Shown here piece after piece: positions 1 to 4,722 of a stretch of 6,237 nucleotides of DNA. The notes below the pieces were generated by a model, which was not told the origin of the DNA, searched no databases, and was given only the letters and a program-made list of their open reading frames with translations. Position 1 is the stretch's first letter. Each line of letters opens with the position of its first letter. The position numbers and the translations under genes are program-made. Source of the DNA: DATBMY01 sp036554605 (GTDB lineage Bacteria > Acidobacteriota > Blastocatellia > UBA7656); contig DATBMY010000036.1 of assembly GCA_036554605.1 (NCBI GenBank), positions 1 to 6,237 on the forward strand, given 5' to 3'.

Positions 1-833
1 TGATTGACACGCGCCCCGATATAAAAGACCCTGAATCGCCAGTGCCATTCGATAAGGTCGAAGGGCGTATAGAAATTAGAGACGTCAGCTTTCAATATCC
101 GGGAGATCGCGTTGTCGAAATCCTCAAGGACATATCCTTAAAAGTAAACCCTGGTGAAGCAATCGCGCTTGTCGGGCCTAGCGGCGCGGGCAAATCAACG
201 CTCGTTGCTTTGATCCCCCGGTTCTACGACGTATCTGACGGAGCAATATTGATAGATGGAAAAGATATACGCTCACTGAGACTGCGCGACCTTCGCGGCT
301 TGATTGGCGTAGTCCCCCAGGAGACGACGCTGTTCGGAGGGACTATTAGAGAGAACATCGCCTACGGCAAGCTTGAGGCTACAGAGGAAGAAATCGAGGC
401 AGTGGCACGCGCGGCGCACGCTCACGAATTCATAAAGGAACTGCCCGATCGTTACGAAACCATCGTCGGCGAGAGGGGAATAAAACTGTCGGGCGGTCAG
501 CGCCAGCGTATCGCAATAGCGAGAGCGCTGTTGAAAGACCCGCGAATTCTCATACTCGACGAAGCCACAAGCTCCCTAGATTCAGAGTCGGAAAGGCTGG
601 TGCAGGAAGCGCTTGAAACCCTTATGACCGGCCGGACGACTTTTGTAATCGCCCACCGGCTTTCAACCGTGCGCAAGGCGGATCGAATAGTCGTGCTAGA
701 TAGGGGAAGGGTAATAGAGGAAGGAACCCATCTGGAACTACTGACCGCCCGCGGACTCTACAAGCAACTTTATGAGATTCAATTCCGCGACCAGCCGGCA
801 AAGGATTCGTTGTTGACCCCGGCGGAGGCATGA
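1..833 (+). CDS. ABC exporter, C-terminal ATP-binding part (5' truncated by window)
   Basis: This is the nucleotide-binding domain of an ABC exporter of the MsbA/multidrug type, which powers export of a lipid or hydrophobic substrate across the inner membrane. The frame is open from the first bases, and the residues before the GTG at 42 read as the usual linker between membrane and ATPase domains (I-D-T-R-P-D-I-K-D), so the gene starts outside the window and the membrane domain is not visible. Counting from the GTG, the A-loop Tyr is at 19, Walker A GPSGAGKST at 45-53, Q-loop Gln at 93, signature LSGGQ at 149-153, Walker B ILILDE at 169-174 with catalytic Glu174, D-loop SLD at 178-180, and H-loop His at 205. 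The ATPase is therefore complete. The ending (GLYKQLYEIQF) is typical of half-transporters that work as dimers. The substrate cannot be told from this part. The stop lies 6 bp from the stop of the convergent gene. Confidence 0.95.
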   Translation, partial: IDTRPDIKDPESPVPFDKVEGRIEIRDVSFQYPGDRVVEILKDISLKVNPGEAIALVGPSGAGKSTLVALIPRFYDVSDGAILIDGKDIRSLRLRDLRGLIGVVPQETTLFGGTIRENIAYGKLEATEEEIEAVARAAHAHEFIKELPDRYETIVGERGIKLSGGQRQRIAIARALLKDPRILILDEATSSLDSESERLVQEALETLMTGRTTFVIAHRLSTVRKADRIVVLDRGRVIEEGTHLELLTARGLYKQLYEIQFRDQPAKDSLLTPAEA

Positions 834-839
834 CCCCGA

Positions 840-1736
840 TCAACTGCCCGGCTGGCCCATCAGGTATATGGGGAGTGTCGGTTGTTCGGAACCGCCCGCT
901 GGCTCGAGTGTTATTGCGGCGGCGGCAAGACTGCCTGGAGCGCCCGGAACATCCATCATGGCAAGCCCCTGACCGTTCATGTCTGTCTGTAACAGACCGG
1001 CGCTTATCTTCTGATCGGGTGTCACGAACCAAAGTTGATAAACCTTGCCCTCCGGCGCAGGTGGAAGTTTTGCGGAGACTACCCACTTGTTCTGTTGCTC
1101 ATCCCAATAAATCTTGCCCGAAGATTCTTGAGCGACCTCCCCTTGCCCTTTTAAGTTGATCACGCGCAGCCGGGGAGAATCGAGGACTGAGTTGATCAAG
1201 CCAAGCTCGACGTTCTTCTTTAGCAGATCGTGATTAAGCTCGGTCATCTCAGATCCCATCTCGTCTCTCTCCTGGCTCAATTCGGCAATGGTTCCGGTAT
1301 AAGATTTCCTCTCTGCGCGCCAGGAGAGCAGGCTGGCGGTTAGGGCAATCACTAACGATGCGGCGATGACCCACGGCAGAACGACTCGCCACAGGTCACC
1401 TCCCTTACGACTCTTGCTTGGTTCGAGATAGGCTATAGACCCCGCGTGAGGCGACTCGTTTGATAAATCGAGTTTAGTTTCAAATTGCTTCGCCTCTTCT
1501 TCATTGCTGATTCGTAAGGCGAGCATATCGCGCAGATAGTCTGGTGGATTAGCATCAATAGATGAGAGCCCCAACAGGCCGGCGACTTCTTCAAAACCCC
1601 CAAGTTCTATTAAGCAATTCTCACATCCTTCCTCAAGGTGTGCTTCAAAGGCGCGTGCTTCCGACTGGCTTAAAGCTCCCAGAGCGTACAAAGCGGCGGT
1701 TGACTGTACTTCTTCTGAAAGGTTCTCGTGTTTCAA
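840..1736 (-). CDS. RskA-type transmembrane anti-sigma factor
   Basis: A 298-residue membrane-anchored anti-sigma factor, expected to hold the ECF sigma factor encoded two genes upstream. In order: an N-terminal zinc anti-sigma (ZAS) domain at about 1-60 with His33, Cys38 and Cys41 (His3 may be a further ligand); a linker; one hydrophobic membrane segment at about 117-138 (VVLPWVIAASLVIALTASLL); a charged, coiled-coil-like stretch at about 140-180; and a C-terminal RskA domain at about 185-295 with the recognisable YQLWFVTPDQ segment. The N-terminus should be cytoplasmic and the RskA domain periplasmic, where regulated proteolysis releases the sigma factor in known systems. The start is TTG at 1736, preceded by a 17-nt all-purine tract (1753-1737) serving as ribosome binding site; I see no better start nearby. 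It follows the cupin anti-sigma gene by 32 nt in the same direction and is probably co-transcribed. Its first 40 residues closely match that neighbour. Confidence 0.9.
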   Translation of the reverse strand: MKHENLSEEVQSTAALYALGALSQSEARAFEAHLEEGCENCLIELGGFEEVAGLLGLSSIDANPPDYLRDMLALRISNEEEAKQFETKLDLSNESPHAGSIAYLEPSKSRKGGDLWRVVLPWVIAASLVIALTASLLSWRAERKSYTGTIAELSQERDEMGSEMTELNHDLLKKNVELGLINSVLDSPRLRVINLKGQGEVAQESSGKIYWDEQQNKWVVSAKLPPAPEGKVYQLWFVTPDQKISAGLLQTDMNGQGLAMMDVPGAPGSLAAAAITLEPAGGSEQPTLPIYLMGQPGS

Positions 1737-1753
1737 TTCTCCCTTTCCTTCCT
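1737..1753 (-). promoter_or_regulatory. Purine-rich ribosome binding site deciding the TTG start at 1736
   Basis: On the minus strand, 17 consecutive purines containing AGGAAGG and AAAGGGAG directly precede the TTG. There is no ATG near the start of the zinc anti-sigma domain, so this tract is the main support for the TTG start. Confidence 0.55.
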
Positions 1754-1768
1754 GCCGTCCTCTTACGC

Positions 1769-2368
1769 TTAAGACGTGTTGATAATCTGGAACGACGCCG
1801 GTGCCACAAGCAGGAACATCGTCCCTTCAACCGTGTACGTATATTCATGCTCAGTGCCGGCCTCTGCCCGGTGAAAATCCCCCGGCCCAAGGCATCGACC
1901 ATGGACGTGGCAATCGCCCTCAAGAATAAAAAATTGTTCCGTCCCGGTATGCCGGTGCGGAGGAAGCGCCGTGCCAGGCCGCATCCTGACAATCGAAGTG
2001 CAGAGTCCACTCGCCTGTTCCCTGAAAAGCGGCTTGAATTGTATGCCCTCTGCCCACTCCACCCAATCTCCTTCACTGGCAAGTATCGAATATATGCGTT
2101 CGGACTCATTTTGGTCGTGCGCGATCGGTTGACGTTCCGAAGCGCGACGCGTCAGCTCCTCGCGAAGATGCGAGCCGGGTTTCTCTTCGTCGCAGACTAA
2201 TGCCAGAAGCGCCGCTGTCTCGATAAAAGTGTCAAGCTCTCTCTGACAGGCCTCGCATCCCTCGGCCAGATGCGCCTCAAATGCTCTGGCCTCACTTTGA
2301 GAAAGCGCGCCCAGCGCATACTGCGCCGCAACCTCCTTCATATCTTCGGGAGCGACTGCGTGTGTCAT
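1769..2368 (-). CDS. ChrR-like cupin anti-sigma factor
   Basis: A 199-residue soluble anti-sigma factor with the two-domain plan of ChrR. The N-terminal ZAS domain (about 1-60) carries His33, Cys38 and Cys41, with His3 a possible fourth zinc ligand. The C-terminal cupin domain (about 100-195) fits cupin motif 1 exactly: Gly132, five residues, His138-x-His140, three residues, Glu144, six residues, Gly151. Motif 2 supplies His174 (Gly163, Gly171, His174), giving the usual three-His, one-Glu metal site. In ChrR of phototrophic bacteria the ZAS domain binds the sigma factor and the cupin senses singlet oxygen or oxidised organic species; the same role here is inferred. There is no membrane segment. 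The ATG overlaps the stop of the sigma gene as ATGA (2368-2365), so the two are translationally coupled and expected in near-equal amounts. A GGGGGA Shine-Dalgarno lies at 2379-2374. Confidence 0.9.
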   Translation of the reverse strand: MTHAVAPEDMKEVAAQYALGALSQSEARAFEAHLAEGCEACQRELDTFIETAALLALVCDEEKPGSHLREELTRRASERQPIAHDQNESERIYSILASEGDWVEWAEGIQFKPLFREQASGLCTSIVRMRPGTALPPHRHTGTEQFFILEGDCHVHGRCLGPGDFHRAEAGTEHEYTYTVEGTMFLLVAPASFQIINTS

Positions 2369-2964
2369 GGCTGTCCCCCGAGGACTGGCTTCAGCGCGTC
2401 GCGAAGCTTTATCATTCCCAACCTTGTTCGCGTCTTGACTGTGCCAAGTGGCTGTCCCAGCCTGAGCGCTATCTCGCTATGAGAAAGACCTGAAAAGTAT
2501 GCGAGTTCAATGACCTCTCTTTGCTCGGGCGATAGAGTATCGAGCGCAGCCCGAACAAGCCGCTGCCTTTCGGAAAGCACACTCTGGTCCTCGGGATTAC
2601 TCGTCGCCGAGCTAAGCTCGCCGATGGAATCTAGCGACTCTCTATTCTGCGAATCGAACTTGCCTGAACGGACCCTGTCGATGGCCCGGCTGCGGGAAAT
2701 GGTCAGAAGCCACGCTATGGGCGCTCCGCGCTTTACGTCATAAGTCGCCGCCTGTCGCCAGACCTGTGTATAGACATCCAGCAATACCTCCTCAGCCGTC
2801 GACCTATCGCCTACGATTCTTAAGATCAATCCGAAAACGAGCCTGCTCGTATTATCGTAAAGCCTGGTCAGGGCGGACTGATCCCCTTCAGCCACCCTGC
2901 GGATGAGCTCCACCCAATCTTGATCTCGTGCTCGAAGGTCTATTGAATCCTGGGGCGATCCCAA
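2365..2964 (-). CDS. ECF-type RNA polymerase sigma factor
   Basis: A 199-residue extracytoplasmic-function sigma factor of the sigma-70 superfamily. Region 2 spans about residues 31-100 and includes the core-binding stretch around AEEVLLDVYTQVW and the -10 recognition helix WLLTISRSRAIDRVR. A variable linker covers 101-135. Region 4 spans about 136-192, with the LSPEQREVIELAYFSGLSHSEIA helices and the -35 recognition helix LGTVKTRTRLGMIKLR. There is no region 1 or 3, as expected for ECF sigmas. The start chosen is TTG at 2964, with GGGGGA at 2977-2972 seven nt upstream; there is no in-frame ATG before residue 184, and the upstream frame stays open to a stop near 3049 without ATG, GTG or another TTG. 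It is the first gene of an operon with two anti-sigma genes. It resembles the groups linked to ChrR or RskA, and its exact ECF group cannot be assigned by eye. Confidence 0.93.
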   Translation of the reverse strand: MGSPQDSIDLRARDQDWVELIRRVAEGDQSALTRLYDNTSRLVFGLILRIVGDRSTAEEVLLDVYTQVWRQAATYDVKRGAPIAWLLTISRSRAIDRVRSGKFDSQNRESLDSIGELSSATSNPEDQSVLSERQRLVRAALDTLSPEQREVIELAYFSGLSHSEIALRLGQPLGTVKTRTRLGMIKLRDALKPVLGGQP

Positions 2965-2971
2965 ATTATTA

Positions 2972-2977
2972 TCCCCC
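2972..2977 (-). promoter_or_regulatory. Shine-Dalgarno supporting the TTG start of the sigma gene
   Basis: GGGGGA on the minus strand lies 7 nt before TTG 2964. The same hexamer precedes the next gene's ATG (2379-2374, 5 nt spacing), which supports its use as the local ribosome binding site. Confidence 0.55.
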
Positions 2978-2984
2978 GCAGATA

Positions 2985-3014
2985 TCTTACGCTGTCGGGC
3001 AATGCTGTGGATTT
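2985..3014 (-). promoter_or_regulatory. Possible ECF-type promoter of the sigma operon
   Basis: Reading the minus strand, AAATCC (3014-3009) is followed after 17 nt by CGTAAGA (2991-2985). Promoters of the ChrR-linked RpoE group are recalled as TGATCC with a downstream CGTA or TAAGA element, so this would be a partial match suited to autoregulation. The -35 match is only four of six, and the implied mRNA leader is very short (under about 20 nt), so the call is weak. Confidence 0.22.
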
Positions 3015-3213
3015 GTTCGAAAGTGAATACCTTATCGCAAGGGTGATATTACACCAAGATCGTTAAATGTCCGAATGAAAACTGACCCGCTTTCTTCTTA
3101 AACGGGCTCTCCCTCCGACTCTCCTTTGACACTGTTTCATAAAGCCGGTTCGCAAAATATTATCATTTTGGCCATCACGCCGAATCAGTTTAAGCGCAAT
3201 ATTTACTTAGTTT

Positions 3214-3246
3214 ACGCTCTTTTTCGGCTTCTTTTGAAAAGAGCGT
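3214..3246. repeat. Perfect 10-bp inverted repeat upstream of the rad52-like promoter
   Basis: ACGCTCTTTT (3214-3223) is repeated inverted as AAAAGAGCGT (3237-3246) around a 13-nt spacer. The arm centres lie 23 bp apart, about two helical turns, as for a dimeric or two-site protein. The repeat ends 9 bp before the -35 box. A terminator is unlikely since no T-run follows either arm. An operator or activator site is inferred. Confidence 0.6.
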
Positions 3247-3262
3247 GTTTCACACTTGAAAC
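3247..3262. promoter_or_regulatory. Palindromic operator candidate over the -35 box
   Basis: GTTTCA (3247-3252), CACT, TGAAAC (3257-3262) form a perfect 6-bp dyad with a 4-bp spacer. It covers the -35 hexamer TTGAAA (3256-3261), where a bound repressor would block RNA polymerase. The 6-4-6 build resembles LexA-type sites in several phyla, but the sequence is not a LexA box I know. The regulator is unidentified. Confidence 0.5.
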
Positions 3263-3284
3263 GATCTTGCTTCTGTGCTAGAGT
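3256..3284 (+). promoter_or_regulatory. Sigma-70 type promoter for the rad52-like gene
   Basis: The -35 hexamer TTGAAA (3256-3261, five of six to consensus) and -10 hexamer TAGAGT (3279-3284, four of six) are separated by exactly 17 bp. Transcription would start near 3291, giving a leader of about 20 nt before the ATG at 3312. Confidence 0.65.
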
Positions 3285-3311
3285 AATGACACCTTAGCGG
3301 TGAGGTTGATT

Positions 3312-3920
3312 ATGAGCACAGCGATAAGAGAGCAACAGGAGTTCGAATCAATTCTTTCGTCACTATCTGAGCCGCTCCCCGAAGGAGTCGTAAAACAGCG
3401 TATAGGATGGCGCGATCCATCTGGCGAGGAGCGCTGGGTAGATTATATTGACTGGCACACAGCGGCCGACATACTCGACCAGGTATGCCCGGATTGGTCG
3501 CATGAGGTGCGCGATTTAACAGTAATTGGGGATCTGGTTGCCGTCACGGCGGCGATTACGATCAAGGGGATTACCAGGTGTGGCGTGGGCGTCGACTCGG
3601 CGCTCGACGAAAGAGGGATCAAAAGCGCGGAGCATGACGCGTTAAAGCGTGCGGCAGTTAAATTCGGGTTGGCGCGCTCGCTGTACGGCCGGCGGACGGC
3701 AAGAAAGCGCGGCTCTGCTCAGCAGCAAAAGAGATTGCTGGTTGAAGGTGATTCAGTTACTGACAAACAATTGTCGGCAATCTATGCAATTGCAAAAGCC
3801 AAATCTCTTGATGCGCAGCTTGAATCTCATGCCCTTTTCAGGTGCGAACCGGAGCGGCTCAGTCGAAGCGCCGCCAGCGAGTTGATTGACCACCTCAGAA
3901 ATATTCGCATCAGCGCCTGA
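3312..3920 (+). CDS. Rad52/Rad22-family single-strand DNA annealing protein
   Basis: A 202-residue protein with a Rad52/Rad22-like core at about residues 11-128. Proteins of this fold, including Deinococcus DdrA, bind single-stranded DNA or DNA ends and anneal complementary strands during break repair. The recognisable parts are the opening LSEPLPEGVVKQRIGW, the WVDYIDWHTAADILDQV and WSHEV segments that match the core beta-alpha pattern, and the conserved helix ALKRAAVKFGLARSLYG at about 110-126. A basic, Gln-rich linker (about 127-147) leads to a small helical C-terminal domain (about 149-198, TDKQLSAIYAIAKAKSL to AASELIDHLRN) resembling the tail domain seen on several bacterial and phage annealing proteins. 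I chose ATG 3312 over GTG 3300 because GAGGT at 3302-3306 is a well-placed Shine-Dalgarno for it. It has its own promoter with palindromic sites and may be co-transcribed with the Cys-cluster gene downstream. Phage origin is possible, but no phage gene is near. Confidence 0.85.
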   Translation: MSTAIREQQEFESILSSLSEPLPEGVVKQRIGWRDPSGEERWVDYIDWHTAADILDQVCPDWSHEVRDLTVIGDLVAVTAAITIKGITRCGVGVDSALDERGIKSAEHDALKRAAVKFGLARSLYGRRTARKRGSAQQQKRLLVEGDSVTDKQLSAIYAIAKAKSLDAQLESHALFRCEPERLSRSAASELIDHLRNIRISA

Positions 3921-3939
3921 CACTCATTTCTAAATTTGC

Positions 3940-3968
3940 GGCACGAGCAATCGGGGTTTCTTCGTGCC
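3940..3968 (+). repeat. Hairpin 1 in the spacer after the rad52-like gene
   Basis: GGCACGA (3940-3946) pairs with TCGTGCC (3962-3968) across a 15-nt loop. No T-run follows. Only 4 nt separate it from a stronger hairpin. It begins 19 nt after the rad52-like stop. Confidence 0.5.
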
Positions 3969-3972
3969 ACAA

Positions 3973-4002
3973 GCCGGGCTGATTTAAAACGATCAGCCCG
4001 GC
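3973..4002 (+). repeat. Strong 11-bp hairpin between the rad52-like and Cys-cluster genes
   Basis: GCCGGGCTGAT (3973-3983) pairs perfectly with ATCAGCCCGGC (3992-4002) around an 8-nt loop. It is GC-rich and would be very stable in RNA, but is followed by CTATAAGAG rather than a T-run, so it is not a classic intrinsic terminator. It ends 17 nt before the ATG at 4020 and 4 nt before the weak AAGAG ribosome binding site. It could be an attenuator, an RNA-stabilising 3' end for the upstream message, a translational control element, or a dispersed extragenic palindrome. Confidence 0.7.
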
Positions 4003-4019
4003 CTATAAGAGCAGATACA

Positions 4020-4700
4020 ATGGCAACCTCCTCGATCAACACCGAGTGCAAGCGTTACGGGTGCATGAAGAACTTGCTGGCCTGTTATGCCAATTGCAGA
4101 TACAACAGCAGGTGCGATGAGTTGCGAAAAGAGATTGAGAGCAAGACTGAACAGGCGGCTCTGGATATTAACACCTACCTCTCTTCGATCGGTAAAGGGC
4201 CTATCGCGATCCAGTTTCCCAAGCGCGGTCTCAAATTCGTCGAGGCAATTCAGAAAAAGCCCGAAATCAAAAAGCATATCGCGTCAGTCTCTAAAATGTC
4301 ACCGCCCCGCCTCGAAGTGAAGAAAACTGTTAGAGGCGTAAAAAAAAGAGCGACCATTAAACGAAAAAAGAGGTTCTCGGAAATGTCCAGAAATGCGAAG
4401 CAGAGTAATAAGGAGACTCCCCAGCAGGCTTCAGCCATGACTAATAGAGCAAATGAAAGTGCTAACACATCCGAAAGCCCCCGGCCGGTCAGAACAACGG
4501 GCCGGCGCGGGCCAAAGAAGGGCGGTTCCGGATCAAAGCAGCGTAAAGGAAAAGTCTACATCATTATCGAAGGAAGAACCGCCAACATCGTAGACGAGAA
4601 GGGCCTGATGACTCATCTCTTCAATAATTCCGCCGGGGGCGCAAGGTATTTTGAAGCGACGGAAGTAGAAGCTCGCGTTCAAATAGTCCCAAAGCCCTAA
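4020..4700 (+). CDS. Unrecognised basic protein with N-terminal five-Cys cluster
   Basis: I do not recognise this 226-residue protein. Three parts are visible. The first (about 1-90) opens with cysteines at 10, 15, 22, 26 and 32 (C-x4-C-x6-C-x3-C-x5-C), dense enough for a zinc or iron-sulfur site, followed by a helical, charged segment. The middle (about 95-178) is low in complexity and rich in Lys, Arg, Ser, Asn and Gln, with basic patches such as KKRATIKRKKR and GRRGPKKGG; it looks disordered and able to bind nucleic acid. The last 50 residues (about 178-226) look folded and beta-rich, beginning KVYIIIEGRTANIVDEKG. There is no signal peptide or membrane segment. I chose ATG 4020 because the frame upstream to TTG 3936 would translate through a perfect hairpin; AAGAG at 4007-4011 is a weak ribosome binding site. 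It lies 99 nt behind the Rad52-family gene on the same strand, which suggests, but does not prove, a DNA-related role. Confidence 0.7.
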   Translation: MATSSINTECKRYGCMKNLLACYANCRYNSRCDELRKEIESKTEQAALDINTYLSSIGKGPIAIQFPKRGLKFVEAIQKKPEIKKHIASVSKMSPPRLEVKKTVRGVKKRATIKRKKRFSEMSRNAKQSNKETPQQASAMTNRANESANTSESPRPVRTTGRRGPKKGGSGSKQRKGKVYIIIEGRTANIVDEKGLMTHLFNNSAGGARYFEATEVEARVQIVPKP

Positions 4701-4722
4701 CGCGGCAGTACGACGATGGCCC

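Larger units (their letters stand above)
2965..3311. other. Divergent intergenic region between sigma operon and rad52-like gene
   Basis: About 350 bp separating two divergent transcription units. I find no gene in it. It is visibly richer in A+T than the flanking genes, especially from 3130 to 3290. It holds a good rightward promoter (3256-3284), a 6-4-6 palindrome over its -35 box (3247-3262), a perfect 10-bp inverted repeat just upstream (3214-3246), a weaker AT-rich dyad (3153-3170), and a weak possible leftward ECF promoter (3014-2985). Confidence 0.7.

Noticed and set aside
622..1086. Minus-strand open frame of 154 codons across the exporter/anti-sigma junction
   Set aside because: It overlaps well-supported coding on both sides and its translation looks like a shadow (many Arg, Gly and Ser, no domain).
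830..1159. Plus-strand open frame whose ATG overlaps the exporter stop as ATGA
   Set aside because: The overlap looks like coupling, but the frame lies antisense to the C-terminal half of the RskA domain, is Arg, Pro and Ser rich, and shows no recognisable motif.
1645..2109. Minus-strand open frame of 154 codons
   Set aside because: It is another frame of the same strand as the cupin and RskA-like genes; no domain, very Arg-rich.
1562..2200. Plus-strand open frame of 212 codons
   Set aside because: It is antisense to the two anti-sigma genes, whose frames carry clear domains; its translation is Arg- and Leu-rich without motifs.
3086..3106. CCCG/CGGG hairpin as a terminator
   Set aside because: The stem is 4 bp with a 13-nt loop and no T-run, and lies upstream of genes on both strands, where no terminator is needed.
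3153..3170. AT-rich dyad CAAAAT-N6-ATTTTG
   Set aside because: A 6-bp AT-rich dyad is expected by chance in this AT-rich stretch, and it is far from either start.
3300..3311. GTG start for the rad52-like gene four codons upstream
   Set aside because: The GTG lies in the Shine-Dalgarno region and would leave a leader of only about 9 nt; ATG 3312 has GAGGT at the right distance.
3936..4019. TTG start giving the Cys-cluster protein 28 more residues
   Set aside because: The extension would translate through both hairpins, has no visible Shine-Dalgarno, and gives an Arg-rich stretch without features.
4497..4524. AT-hook in the basic linker of the Cys-cluster protein
   Set aside because: GRRGPKKGG resembles but does not match the core RGRP motif, so only a basic patch is claimed.
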